Shown here piece after piece: positions 16,803-25,194 of a DNA stretch of 27,695 nt. This stretch comes from Clostridiales bacterium UBA1390 (GTDB lineage: Bacteria > Bacillota > Clostridia > Lachnospirales > Bianqueaceae), in the NCBI GenBank assembly GCA_002305315.1, contig DBQQ01000036.1, positions 1 to 27,695 of the forward strand, given 5' to 3'. Numbering within the stretch: the first letter of the stretch is position 1; the number at the start of each line of letters is the position of its first letter. The notes beneath the pieces were generated by a model. It ran no database searches, was not told the DNA's origin, and was given only the letters and a program-made list of their open reading frames with translations. Made by a program: the position numbers and the translations under genes.

Positions 16803-16813
16803 GAATACGATAG

Positions 16814-16841
16814 AAGGAGTCATGGCAGTGGCTCCTTTTTT
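16814..16841 (+). terminator. intrinsic terminator of the pheB-hom-apgM operon
   Basis: AAGGAGTCA (16814-16822) pairs with TGGCTCCTT (16829-16837) with one G-U pair and a 6-base loop, in a run of six T residues (16836-16841). Confidence 0.92.
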
Positions 16842-16864
16842 CCATATATTGTACCAAAATTCTC

Positions 16865-16893
16865 TTTACAAGCGTCACGGGGTTTGCTATGAT
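16865..16893 (+). promoter_or_regulatory. sigma-A promoter of the pentulose kinase operon
   Basis: TTTACA (16865-16870), 17 bases, TATGAT (16888-16893). No clear AraR or catabolite (cre) box was seen in the flanks. Confidence 0.78.
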
Positions 16894-16923
16894 AAAGAAA
16901 ACACATACTATGGGGGGTTGACT

Positions 16924-18522
16924 ATGAATACCACGGAACAGATTCAACAGGGAAAAACAGTATTAGGGATCGAATTCGGTTCTACACGGATCAAGGCAGT
17001 GCTGGTCGATGAAGAAAACATGCCGATTGCCTCGGGCAGCCATGATTGGGAGAATCGGTATGAGAACAATATCTGGACATATAGTCTGGAAGATATCTGG
17101 GACGGATTGCAGGATTGCTATCGGAATCTGGCGGCGGATGTAGAACGGCAGTATGGCGTGAAGCTGCAAAGGATCGGCGCCATCGGTTTCAGCGCCATGA
17201 TGCATGGGTATATGCCCTTTGATGAGGCAGGGAATCTCCTGGTGCCGTTTCGTACCTGGCGCAATAACATCACGGGGGAAGCTTCTCAGGTGCTGACAGA
17301 CCTGTTCCAGCATCCGATTCCACAGCGCTGGAGCATTGCGCATCTGTATCAGGCCATCCTGAACGGAGAAGAGCACGTGCCGCAGATTCGTTTCATGACC
17401 ACGCTGGAGGGGTATATTCACTGGAAATTGACGGGACAGAAGGTGCTGGGAATTGGCGAGGCCTCCGGCATGTTTCCTATCGATATGCATACGAAGAATT
17501 ATCAGGGGCGGATGCTGGAGCAGTTCGATCAGCTGGTGGCAGAGTACCATTTCCCCTGGAAGATTACGGAGATTCTACCCAGCGTATTGGTAGCCGGCCA
17601 GGAAGCGGGGCGACTCACGGAGGAGGGCGCGCGGCTGCTGGATCCTTCAGGAGAACTTGAGGCGGGGATTCCCCTGTGTCCGCCGGAAGGAGACGCGGGT
17701 ACGGGTATGACGGCCACGAACAGCGTCTCGGTAAGAACAGGAAATGTATCGGCCGGTACCTCGGTCTTCGCGATGATCGTATTGGAGAAGGAGCTGTCCC
17801 GCGTGCATCCGGAGATTGACCTGGTGACGACGCCGGCAGGAGACCCGGTGGCCATGGTGCATTCGAATAACTGCACATCTGATCTGAATGCCTGGGTGGG
17901 CCTTTTCCGAGAGTTCGCGCATCTCATGGGGCTGGAGCCGGATATGAACGACCTGTATGGGAAACTCTATCGTGAGGCTCTTTCTGGGGACGCGGATTGC
18001 GGCGGACTGCTGGCCTATTGTTATTTCTCGGGCGAGCATATCACAGGGTTCGAAGAGGGGCGCCCACTCTTTGTCAGATCACCGGAGAGCCGATTCACAC
18101 TGGCCAACTTCATGCGTACCCATCTGTTCACGGCCCTGGGCGCGCTGAAGGTGGGACTGGACATTCTGGCTAAGGAGGAACAAGTGCGGATTGATAAGAT
18201 CCTGGGACACGGCGGACTGTTCAAGACAGAGGGCGTGGGGCAACGGATCCTGGCCGCCGCGATGAATACGCCGGTGTCCGTGATGAAGACAGCGGGCGAG
18301 GGCGGCGCCTGGGGGATTGCACTGCTAGCTGCCTACATGCTGCACCAGGAAGAAGGCGAGTCACTGGCGGCGTATCTGGATCGTCATGTGTTCCATGGAG
18401 AAGAGGGCGTGCGGATGGAGCCGGATCCGGCAGATGTGGCGGGCTTCGAAGCGTTTATTGAAAGGTATAAGAAGGGGCTTTCGATCGAGAGAGCCGCGGT
18501 GGAATCAGAAATCTGGAAATAA
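16924..18522 (+). CDS. FGGY-family carbohydrate kinase, probable L-ribulokinase (AraK-like)
   Basis: This 532-residue two-domain sugar kinase of the FGGY family probably phosphorylates L-ribulose to L-ribulose 5-phosphate. The N-terminal phosphate loop is [13 protein letters not shown] (15-27), with Glu where Asp is usual. The probable catalytic base is D257 in PPEGDAGTG, and the C-terminal nucleotide loops are HGGLFKTEG and [14 protein letters not shown]. The sequence is not like classical AraB, but a distinct ribulokinase type (AraK) is described in Clostridium acetobutylicum. The araD gene 14 bases downstream supports the substrate. The ATG at 16924 has GGGGGG 6 bases before it; the longer upstream frame overlaps apgM and is rejected. 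No arabinose isomerase is in the window. Confidence 0.8.
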   Translation: MNTTEQIQQGKTVLGIEFGSTRIKAVLVDEENMPIASGSHDWENRYENNIWTYSLEDIWDGLQDCYRNLAADVERQYGVKLQRIGAIGFSAMMHGYMPFDEAGNLLVPFRTWRNNITGEASQVLTDLFQHPIPQRWSIAHLYQAILNGEEHVPQIRFMTTLEGYIHWKLTGQKVLGIGEASGMFPIDMHTKNYQGRMLEQFDQLVAEYHFPWKITEILPSVLVAGQEAGRLTEEGARLLDPSGELEAGIPLCPPEGDAGTGMTATNSVSVRTGNVSAGTSVFAMIVLEKELSRVHPEIDLVTTPAGDPVAMVHSNNCTSDLNAWVGLFREFAHLMGLEPDMNDLYGKLYREALSGDADCGGLLAYCYFSGEHITGFEEGRPLFVRSPESRFTLANFMRTHLFTALGALKVGLDILAKEEQVRIDKILGHGGLFKTEGVGQRILAAAMNTPVSVMKTAGEGGAWGIALLAAYMLHQEEGESLAAYLDRHVFHGEEGVRMEPDPADVAGFEAFIERYKKGLSIERAAVESEIWK

Positions 18523-18536
18523 GAAAGGATACAATC

Positions 18537-19241
18537 ATGCTGAGGAAGTTAAAGGAAAAAGTGTATGAGGCGAATATGGCGCTGCCTCGTCATGGCCTGG
18601 TGATTTTCACCTGGGGAAATGTGAGCGGCATCGACCGGAAGAAAGGGCTCGTGGTGATTAAACCATCCGGTGTGGATTATGAGAATATGCAGCCAGAGGA
18701 CATGGTGGTGGTCGATATGGAAGGAAATGTGGTAGAAGGCCATTACAAGCCATCCTCGGATACGGCGACGCATCTGGAGATGTATAAAGCCTTTCCTCAT
18801 ATCGGAGGCATCGTTCATACGCATTCTACCTGGGCCACGATCTTCGCGCAGGCAGGGGCGGATATCCCGGCGCTGGGAACCACGCATGCGGACTATTTTT
18901 ATGGTTCGATTCCGTGTACGCGAGCGATGACGGAAGGAGAAATCACGGAGGCTTACGAGAAGAACACGGGGCTCGTGATCGTGGAGACATTCCGAGACAA
19001 AGACCCGGACCAGATTCCGGCAGTATTAGTGCGGGAGCATGGGCCCTTTGCCTGGGGACAGGATCCGGATGAGGCCGTATACCATGCGGTGGTGCTGGAA
19101 CAACTCGCGCATATGGCCTATCATACGGCAGCGATTCGTACGCAGAAGGGAGAGGCGCCGTATGAGAGTATGCAGCAGGCACTTCTGGATAAGCACTTCC
19201 TGAGAAAACACGGCGCAAACGCCTACTACGGACAGAATTAA
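18537..19241 (+). CDS. araD: L-ribulose-5-phosphate 4-epimerase
   Basis: This 234-residue class II aldolase-family enzyme converts L-ribulose 5-phosphate to D-xylulose 5-phosphate, the last step of arabinose entry into the pentose phosphate pathway. The length matches Escherichia coli AraD (231). The zinc ligands are visible as H94 and H96 in VHTHS and H168 in REHGPF. The substrate-binding segments KPSGVDY and [11 protein letters not shown] and the catalytic-region [13 protein letters not shown] are typical. AAGAAAGGA precedes the ATG by about 7 bases, and it follows the FGGY kinase closely, so both are co-transcribed. Confidence 0.94.
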   Translation: MLRKLKEKVYEANMALPRHGLVIFTWGNVSGIDRKKGLVVIKPSGVDYENMQPEDMVVVDMEGNVVEGHYKPSSDTATHLEMYKAFPHIGGIVHTHSTWATIFAQAGADIPALGTTHADYFYGSIPCTRAMTEGEITEAYEKNTGLVIVETFRDKDPDQIPAVLVREHGPFAWGQDPDEAVYHAVVLEQLAHMAYHTAAIRTQKGEAPYESMQQALLDKHFLRKHGANAYYGQN

Positions 19242-19258
19242 ACAGGTTCGTTTCTAAG

Positions 19259-19308
19259 AAAAACACGCGGGAGAGATCAAGCGTTCTCACTCTTACCCAC
19301 GTGTTTTT
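19259..19308. terminator. bidirectional terminator between araD and the MATE gene
   Basis: AAAAACACGCGGG (19259-19271) and CCCACGTGTTTTT (19296-19308) form a 13-bp stem with one C-A mismatch on the plus strand, which is a G-U pair on the minus strand. The 24-base loop contains the MATE stop codon, so one arm lies in coding sequence. T runs flank both sides. Confidence 0.85.
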
Positions 19309-20629
19309 TTGACATTGTATGTCGATAGAGCAGGATACCGGTCAGATCCGCTAAGAACCAGCCGATGGGGACGGAGATCCAGATCCCGATGACACCAATC
19401 GCAGGAATGGCAGACAGTGTGTAGGCCAGTACGACACGGGTGCCCAGGGAAATCACAGTCAGGACGACGGAAATGCCGGGACGCCCCACAGCCCGGTAAT
19501 ATCCATAAAGCATAAACAAAACGCCGATGCCGATATAGAAGGATGCCTCGATGTACAGATACTGTACGCCCACGTCGAGAATCGCGGTCTCAGAAGCATC
19601 CACAAAGATCAGCATGAGCGGACGGGCAAAGAGGCAGACTAGGCTGGTAATCAGGATACAGAAGAGAAGAACGCAGACGAAAGCAGTACGAATGCCCTTG
19701 CGAATCCGGTCTGTCTGACCGGCGCCATAGTTTTGCGCCACGTAAGTTGAAAAGGCGTTGCCGAAGTCCTGTACGGGCATATAGGCGAAGGAATCGATCT
19801 TGACTGCAGCGGCAAAGGCGGCCATGACCACAGTACCGAAACTATTGATGCATCCTTGTACCATGAGAATGCCCAGGTTCATGACAGATTGCTGTACACA
19901 GGTCAGGAAAGAGAAGTGAGAGATCTCTTTTAGAATCTTGAGATCCCATCGCATATGGCGACGGTGGATCCGAAGATCAGGGAAACGAAGCAGGGTATAC
20001 AGCAGGATGCCAATGCCTGAAAAATACTGTGAGATGACGGTGGCGATGGCAGCCCCGGCGACACCCCAGTGAAATACCAGGACAAACACCAGGTCCAGAA
20101 CGATGTTCATGATGGCGGAGATGGCCAGAAAGAGCAGGGGAACCGCGGAATTGCCCACGGAACGCAGCACATTGGCGAAATAGTTGTAGAGGAAGGTGGC
20201 GGGGATTCCCCAGAAGATGCACCAGAGGTATTGGCGCATCAGGGCCATGAGTTCCGGCGGGGTCTGCATGAGAAGGAGAATCCAATCCAGCAGCACGAAG
20301 ACAAGGACTGTCAGGAGCAGCGTGATGCCCGCGATCAGGAGAAAGGAGACAAATAGGGAGCGCTTGAAACGTTCCATGTCCCTGCGACCGTATTGAATCG
20401 AGAAGGCGGTGCCGCTGCCCATACAGAGTCCCAGGAAGATCGACGTCAGGAAGGTCATCAGCGTATAGGAAGAGCCGACGGCCGCCAGGGCATCGGAGCC
20501 GAGGAATCTCCCGACGACCCAGGTATCTGCCACATTATAAAGCTGTTGTAATAGATTGCCGGCCATCAGGGGTAGGGCGAAAAGAAGGAGACCGCGGGCA
20601 ATGGGGCCGCGGGTCAGATCACGTTGCAT
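19277..20629 (-). CDS. MATE family efflux transporter
   Basis: This 450-residue protein has about 12 membrane helices in two related halves and should export drugs or other cationic compounds using an ion gradient. Typical features are the N-terminal LPLMAGNLLQQLYNVADTWVVGRFLG, the half-joining loop near residue 220, and the second-half VQDFGNAFSTYVAQNYGAGQTDRIRKGI. The ATG at 20629 is chosen because GGAGG (20641-20637) is 7 bases upstream; an ATG two codons earlier is too close to that site. It is divergent from an Lrp-type regulator and has a consensus promoter overlapping the regulator's, so that regulator probably controls it. Confidence 0.93.
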   Translation of the reverse strand: MQRDLTRGPIARGLLLFALPLMAGNLLQQLYNVADTWVVGRFLGSDALAAVGSSYTLMTFLTSIFLGLCMGSGTAFSIQYGRRDMERFKRSLFVSFLLIAGITLLLTVLVFVLLDWILLLMQTPPELMALMRQYLWCIFWGIPATFLYNYFANVLRSVGNSAVPLLFLAISAIMNIVLDLVFVLVFHWGVAGAAIATVISQYFSGIGILLYTLLRFPDLRIHRRHMRWDLKILKEISHFSFLTCVQQSVMNLGILMVQGCINSFGTVVMAAFAAAVKIDSFAYMPVQDFGNAFSTYVAQNYGAGQTDRIRKGIRTAFVCVLLFCILITSLVCLFARPLMLIFVDASETAILDVGVQYLYIEASFYIGIGVLFMLYGYYRAVGRPGISVVLTVISLGTRVVLAYTLSAIPAIGVIGIWISVPIGWFLADLTGILLYRHTMSKKHVGKSENA

Positions 20630-20658
20630 AATCATTCCTCCAAACATTACGAAAGATA

Positions 20659-20687
20659 TTGATTTCAAAATGCAAATTTATTATAAT
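20659..20687 (+). promoter_or_regulatory. promoter of the Lrp-type regulator
   Basis: TTGATT (20659-20664), 17 bases, TATAAT (20682-20687). The -10 overlaps the divergent MATE -10 in the palindrome ATTATAAT. Confidence 0.75.
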
Positions 20688-20708
20688 GTTTACTGAATAA
20701 AATGTCAA
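20680..20708 (-). promoter_or_regulatory. consensus promoter of the MATE gene
   Basis: On the minus strand TTGACA (20708-20703), 17 bases, TATAAT (20685-20680), a perfect match to sigma-A consensus. It overlaps the opposite lrp promoter almost completely. Confidence 0.85.
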
Positions 20709-20741
20709 TCCAAACTTTCGATTTTTAAAGGAGAGGGTACG

Positions 20742-21200
20742 ATGTATTTAGAAGGACTGGATGAACAGGATCAGAAGATTATAGCACTGCTCGCAGAAAA
20801 CGCGCGGCGTTCCTATTCGGAGCTGGGAGAAGCTGTCGGACTGTCGCGTGTGGCCGTGAAGACGCGTATCGAGGCGATGGAGAAGAAGGGTATCATCGAA
20901 CAGTATACGACGATCATCAATCCGCAGAAGATCAGCGGCGCGGTATCCTGTTATTTTGAGATCGAGGTGGATCCTGCGCAGATGGAGGAGGTCATTCGCC
21001 AACTTTATGAGAACGAGGACATCACACAGATCTATCGAATGACGGGCAGTGCGTGTCTGCATGTACACGCAGTCGTCCCTTCGCAGGACGATCTGGAAAA
21101 GCTGATCCGCACGCAGATGGATCCGATGCGGGGTATCCGCAGTCTGAAGAGCCATGTGATCCTGGCACGTGTAAAGGATGTGAAGGGGATCAGGCTATAA
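20742..21200 (+). CDS. Lrp/AsnC-family transcriptional regulator
   Basis: This 152-residue protein has an N-terminal winged HTH (about 8-60; RSYSELGEAVGLSRVAVKTRIEAMEKKGII is the AsnC-type recognition region) and a C-terminal RAM/ligand domain from about 66 (AVSCYFEIEVDPAQMEEVIRQLY). Family members form octamers or dimers and respond to amino acids or other small molecules. GGAGAGGGTACG precedes the ATG. It is divergently paired with the MATE exporter, which suggests control of export in response to a ligand, and autoregulation through the shared promoter. No terminator is seen after it. Confidence 0.92.
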   Translation: MYLEGLDEQDQKIIALLAENARRSYSELGEAVGLSRVAVKTRIEAMEKKGIIEQYTTIINPQKISGAVSCYFEIEVDPAQMEEVIRQLYENEDITQIYRMTGSACLHVHAVVPSQDDLEKLIRTQMDPMRGIRSLKSHVILARVKDVKGIRL

Positions 21201-21218
21201 TTTTTCTCCGCAGGGCCC

Positions 21219-21249
21219 TTGACTTAAAGCTAACTTTAAGTGCTATGAT
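21219..21249 (+). promoter_or_regulatory. MerR-type (AdhR-like) promoter and operator of the aldo/keto reductase
   Basis: TTGACT (21219-21224) and TATGAT (21244-21249) are 19 bases apart, the long spacer of MerR-activated promoters. In between lies a perfect 8-bp dyad, ACTTAAAG (21222-21229) and CTTTAAGT (21234-21241), with a 4-base gap. It contains CTTAAAG-N4-CTTTAAG, the site reported for Bacillus subtilis AdhR (recalled). The regulator gene is not in the window. Confidence 0.88.
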
Positions 21250-21301
21250 ATGTGAGACGGAGCGTTGGATCCGTCGAATCTGAGAATGGAGGATACATAG
21301 C

Positions 21302-22435
21302 ATGATTTATAAAGAGTTTCAGGGGCTTAAGCTGTCAGCATTAGGCATGGGCGCCATGCGTCTGCCGATCATCGATGGAGACGATGCCCGCATAGATGAG
21401 AAGAAAGCAGAGGAAATGGTGGATTACGCGATGGCGCATGGCGTCAATTACTATGATACGGCCTGGGGGTATCATGATGGCAAGTCAGAGCTGGTCATGG
21501 GACGGGCGCTGTCCAAGTATCCGAGGGAGAGTTTCTATCTGACCACGAAGTTTCCCGGTTACGATCTTTCCAATATGGACAAGGTGGAGGAAATCTTTGA
21601 GAAACAGCTGGAGAAGTGTGGGGTAGAATACTTCGATTTCTATCTGTTCCATAATGTATGCGAGATGAATATCGACGCCTACCTGAACCCGAAATATGGC
21701 ATATACGAGTATCTGCTGCAGCAGAAGAAGGCAGGACGTATCCGTCATCTGGGATTCTCTGCCCATGGCAGTTATGATGTCATGAAGCGGTTCCTGGAGG
21801 CCTATGGCAAGGATATGGAGTTCTGCCAGATTCAGCTGAATTACCTGGATTGGAGTTTTCAGGATGCGAAGGCGAAGGTGGAACTGCTCAAGGAATATCA
21901 TCTTCCCGTATGGGTCATGGAACCGCTGAGAGGTGGTCGTCTGGCTTCTTTGACGCCGGAGGAGACCGCGAAGCTGCAGGCGATGCGGCCGGATGAGAAG
22001 GTGCCGGCCTGGGCGTTCCGGTTCCTGCAGAGCATTCCGGAGGTCACGATGGTGCTTTCCGGCATGTCCAACATGGAACAGATGCAGGAGAATATCCGTA
22101 CCTTTGAGGAGGACAAGCCGCTATCTGAGACAGAGATGAAGAATCTCCTGGCGATGGCAGAGGAGATGGTGAAGATGATCGTCCTTCCCTGTACGGCTTG
22201 TCATTACTGTGTGAGCCACTGCCCGCAGGGCCTGGATATTCCGAGACTGTTGGAACTGTATAACGAGCATTGCTTTACCCAGGGCGGATTCATCGCGCCC
22301 ATGGCATTGGCTGCGATTCCGCAGGACAAGCAGCCTACGGCCTGCATCGGATGCCGCAGTTGTGAAGCCGTATGTCCGCAGCAGATTCATATATCGGAGG
22401 CGATGGCAGACTTCGCTGCCAAGCTGGGAGCCTAA
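21302..22435 (+). CDS. aldo/keto reductase with C-terminal two-cluster ferredoxin domain
   Basis: This 377-residue protein joins an aldo/keto reductase barrel to a C-terminal iron-sulphur part. The AKR tetrad is D52, Y57 (YYDTAWGY), K83 (TTKFPGY) and H117 (YLFHNV). The tail has two [4Fe-4S] patterns: CTACHYCVSHCPQ from about 298 and CIGCRSCEAVCPQ from C348. Such proteins are common in anaerobic Clostridia and may reduce aldehydes or ketones with electrons passed through the clusters. GGAGG lies 9 bases before the ATG. The MerR/AdhR-type operator upstream suggests induction by a reactive aldehyde or other electrophile. Confidence 0.93.
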   Translation: MIYKEFQGLKLSALGMGAMRLPIIDGDDARIDEKKAEEMVDYAMAHGVNYYDTAWGYHDGKSELVMGRALSKYPRESFYLTTKFPGYDLSNMDKVEEIFEKQLEKCGVEYFDFYLFHNVCEMNIDAYLNPKYGIYEYLLQQKKAGRIRHLGFSAHGSYDVMKRFLEAYGKDMEFCQIQLNYLDWSFQDAKAKVELLKEYHLPVWVMEPLRGGRLASLTPEETAKLQAMRPDEKVPAWAFRFLQSIPEVTMVLSGMSNMEQMQENIRTFEEDKPLSETEMKNLLAMAEEMVKMIVLPCTACHYCVSHCPQGLDIPRLLELYNEHCFTQGGFIAPMALAAIPQDKQPTACIGCRSCEAVCPQQIHISEAMADFAAKLGA

Positions 22436-22436
22436 G

Positions 22437-22478
22437 AAAAAGAGCTCTTCGGGAATATTTTCCGAGAGCTCTTTTTTT
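22437..22478. terminator. bidirectional terminator between the reductase and uvrA-like genes
   Basis: AAAAAGAGCTCT region (arms AGAGCTCT at 22441-22448 and 22465-22472, with flanking A and T runs extending the stem) followed by T residues to 22478. It sits between two convergent stop codons and can serve both strands. Confidence 0.92.
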
Positions 22479-22483
22479 GAGAT

Positions 22484-24994
22484 TTATCGCAGGTAGTGCC
22501 CGGTGACGCTGTCCGGGTTCTCTGCGATCCGCGAAGGCGTGCCGGAAGCGATGATGCGGCCTCCCTGCTGGCCGCCGCCTGGCCCCATGTCGATCACATA
22601 GTCGGCATTGGCGATGACATCCAGATCGTGTTCAATCACGATGACTGTGGCGCCCTGGTCGATCAGTTTCTGAAAGATGTCGATTAGGGTACGGACATCC
22701 AGCGGATGCAGGCCGATGGAAGGCTCGTCAAACACATAGAGCGCGTCTTCCTGATTCTTGCCGATTTCTGCGGCGAGTTTGAGGCGTTGCGCTTCGCCGC
22801 CGGAAAGAGCAGGTGTTGCTTCGCCAAGCGTCAGGTAACCCAGCCCCAGATCGACCAGGACTTGCAGCTTCTCCTGAACCTTCCGGAGGCCCCGCGTTTT
22901 TTCCAGCGCCTGTTCCACAGTCAGAGAAAGCAGCTCTGGCAGGGAGAGCCCTGGCTCGTCCGCGGAGGAGAGGCGGCGGATCTGATAAGCCTGCCTGGCA
23001 TAGCGAGAACCGCCACAATCCGGACAGGGAATCTCCACATCCGGCAGAAACTGGATATCCATGGTGATCTGTCCCGTGCCATCGCAGGTGGGACAACGGA
23101 GAGAGCCCGTATTATAGGAGAAGTCACTGACCTTGTATCCCGCGGATTTCGCCGCGGGCAGCGCGGCATAGGCACGCCGCAGATCGTCTAATACATTGCT
23201 GTAGGTGGCGACGGTGGAGCGCACGTTCGTACCGATGGGCGTGGCGTCGATGAAATGAACCCGATGGATTCCCGGTGCGTCCACCTGGCGGATGTGAGGA
23301 GGAAGCGGCGCCTGGCGCAGATAGGCCTGCAGAGCCGGGATGAGGCTTTCCAGGATCAGCGTGGTCTTTCCAGAGCCGGAAACGCCGGTGACGGCGATGA
23401 GGCGTCCTTTGGGGATCGAGAGATCCAGGGCATGGACCGTATGGAGCGGGGCAGTGGCCAGGCGGATTTCTCCCTGCAAAAACATCTCGTCACCAGGGAT
23501 CTCGGAACGCACGCGGGCCGGCTTGGGATCCCGCAGGAAGGGGGCGATCAGGGAATGGGGATTTTGCGCCACCTCCTGCACGGTGCCGGAGCAGAGCAAT
23601 TGACCGCCATGGGTGCCGGCACCAGGGCCCATCTCCAAAAGCCAATCCGCCGAGCGAAGCAGGCGCGCGTCATGATCGACCAACACCACGGAATTGCCAT
23701 GATCGATCAAATCTTCGACCATACCCAGGAGCCCGTCTACGTTGGCGGGATGCAGGCCGATGGAAGGCTCGTCCAGTACATAGAGAACGCCTGTGGTACG
23801 GTTGCGCACAGCCCGAGCGAGCTGGACGCTCTGACGTTCGCCGGTGGACAGGGTGGAACCGGCCCGATCCAGGGAAAGATAGCCCAGACCCAGATCCATA
23901 AGTCGTTTGGAAGTATGTAGAAACTGTCCCGTTATACTCTCGGCCATCTCGCGAAGCGCGGCATCTGGCATGGCGGCGGGAACACTCTCCACCCAGGGGA
24001 TCAGCGTGTCCAGCGTCATGGCAGAGGCCTCGGCCAGATTGAGCCCTAATAGGCGTGTAGAGCGAGCCTTGTCACAGAGACGGCTGCCGCCGCAGTCCGG
24101 GCAGACATCTTGCTTGAGGAATTTCTCCACCCGCTTCATGCCCTTATCATCTTTGACCTTCGCCAGCGCGTTTTCCACCGTGTACACGGCGTTGTAATAG
24201 GTGAAATCCAGTTCGCCGGCCTGATTGCTATTCTTGGCCTTGTACAGGATGTGGCGTTTTTCCGCGGGACCGTGAAAGACGATCTCGCGTTCTTCATCCG
24301 TCAGCTGAGAGAAGGGGATGTCGGTGCGAACGCCCATGGCGCGGCAGACATCCGTCATGAGCGACCACATGAGGGAGTTCCATGGCGCGACGGCCCCCTC
24401 GTCGATGGAGAGGGATTCGTCCGGTACCAGGGTGGATTCGTCCACGGTTCGCACGATGCCGGTGCCGCCACAGGTAGGACAGGCGCCTTCACTGTTGAAG
24501 GCGAAGCTCTCGGCGCTGGGGCCATCGAAGGAAGCGCCGCAAACGGGGCAGACCAGGGGCTTTCCCAGCGCCACATCCGCCGTGGGAGGCAGATCGTGGC
24601 CGTTCGGACAGCGGTGGCTTCCCAGACGGGAATACAGGAGGCGCAGGCTGTTCAGCAGTTCCGTTGCCGTGCCGAAGGTGCTGCGAATCCCGGGCACAGC
24701 AGGGCGCTGGTGCAGCGCCAACGCGGCCGGGACATTTTCGATGCTGTCGATCTTTGCTTCCGCGGCCTGCGTCATGCGCCGCCTCGTATAGGTGGACAGC
24801 GCTTCCAGGTAACGCCGCGACCCTTCGGCGTAGAGAATGCCCAGCGCCAGGGAAGACTTTCCAGAACCGGATACGCCGGCGATTCCGACAAGTTTTCCCA
24901 GAGGAACCTCCAGATCCAGATTTTTCAGGTTATGCACCCGGGCGCCGCGAATCACGATATGGTCCGGCGCGCTATGATTTTGCGAATCCCGCAT
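22484..24994 (-). CDS. short UvrA paralogue (UvrA2/drug-resistance type ABC protein)
   Basis: This 836-residue UvrA-family protein has two ABC modules: Walker A GVSGSGKSS at 40-48 with signature LSTGERQS, and GVSGSGKTT in the second half with signature LSGGEAQR. Zinc motifs are present (CPVCG...CPTCGGTG, CPDCGGSRLC, and CPTCDGTG...CPDCGGSR). Canonical UvrA has about 940 residues; here the stretch between the first two Cys pairs is only about 20 residues, so the UvrB-binding domain is absent. It probably binds distorted DNA but does not load UvrB in the normal way; relatives protect against DNA-intercalating drugs. It stands alone, with GGAGGAGG before its ATG, and it is visibly more GC-rich than its neighbours. 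Confidence 0.9.
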   Translation of the reverse strand: MRDSQNHSAPDHIVIRGARVHNLKNLDLEVPLGKLVGIAGVSGSGKSSLALGILYAEGSRRYLEALSTYTRRRMTQAAEAKIDSIENVPAALALHQRPAVPGIRSTFGTATELLNSLRLLYSRLGSHRCPNGHDLPPTADVALGKPLVCPVCGASFDGPSAESFAFNSEGACPTCGGTGIVRTVDESTLVPDESLSIDEGAVAPWNSLMWSLMTDVCRAMGVRTDIPFSQLTDEEREIVFHGPAEKRHILYKAKNSNQAGELDFTYYNAVYTVENALAKVKDDKGMKRVEKFLKQDVCPDCGGSRLCDKARSTRLLGLNLAEASAMTLDTLIPWVESVPAAMPDAALREMAESITGQFLHTSKRLMDLGLGYLSLDRAGSTLSTGERQSVQLARAVRNRTTGVLYVLDEPSIGLHPANVDGLLGMVEDLIDHGNSVVLVDHDARLLRSADWLLEMGPGAGTHGGQLLCSGTVQEVAQNPHSLIAPFLRDPKPARVRSEIPGDEMFLQGEIRLATAPLHTVHALDLSIPKGRLIAVTGVSGSGKTTLILESLIPALQAYLRQAPLPPHIRQVDAPGIHRVHFIDATPIGTNVRSTVATYSNVLDDLRRAYAALPAAKSAGYKVSDFSYNTGSLRCPTCDGTGQITMDIQFLPDVEIPCPDCGGSRYARQAYQIRRLSSADEPGLSLPELLSLTVEQALEKTRGLRKVQEKLQVLVDLGLGYLTLGEATPALSGGEAQRLKLAAEIGKNQEDALYVFDEPSIGLHPLDVRTLIDIFQKLIDQGATVIVIEHDLDVIANADYVIDMGPGGGQQGGRIIASGTPSRIAENPDSVTGHYLR

Positions 24995-25039
24995 GATATA
25001 CCTCCTCCATGATATAAGGCGACAATCTGTGCCCTGCCT

Positions 25040-25048
25040 ATTATAACA
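25040..25048 (-). promoter_or_regulatory. extended -10 promoter of the uvrA-like gene
   Basis: The minus strand reads TG-T-TATAAT (25048-25040). No good -35 is found at 17 bases, so the TGn extension probably compensates. Confidence 0.6.
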
Positions 25049-25075
25049 TGATTCGGTCGGGTTTGCATTTTTTAT

Positions 25076-25104
25076 TTTACGCAGCGGGAAAGATGTGGTA
25101 CAAT
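25076..25104 (+). promoter_or_regulatory. promoter of the nitrilase-family gene
   Basis: TTTACG (25076-25081), 17 bases, TACAAT (25099-25104), with a TGG extension before the -10. A perfect TATAAT at 25116-25121 lacks a -35 and is a second candidate. Confidence 0.6.
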
Positions 25105-25142
25105 GGGCGTGGAATTATAATATTTAGAGAATGGGCCGAGCC

Positions 25143-25173
25143 GTGAGATGTCCGCCCTGGGGCGCCCATCTCC
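25143..25173 (+). other. hairpin in the leader of the nitrilase-family gene
   Basis: GAGATG and CATCTC form the outer arms, and CGCC-CTGG-GGCG forms an inner stem with 2-base internal loops. It lies about 25 bases before the start codon and has no T run, so it is not a terminator. I do not recognise a riboswitch class in the roughly 85-base leader. Confidence 0.45.
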
Positions 25174-25194
25174 GAAGGGAAAGGAGAAAAGAAG

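Noticed and set aside
16567..16923. N-terminal extension of the FGGY kinase
   Set aside because: It overlaps apgM, the terminator and the kinase promoter; the ribosome site and family start both support 16924.
24110..25012. 300-codon plus-strand ORF opposite the uvrA-like gene
   Set aside because: It is a long shadow frame in GC-rich sequence; the minus-strand UvrA motifs are unmistakable.
25105..25194. ZTP or guanidine riboswitch
   Set aside because: A CCGCCCTGGG-like string recalls the ZTP 3' part, but the 5' conserved part and the required length are missing; no guanidine-class consensus was seen.
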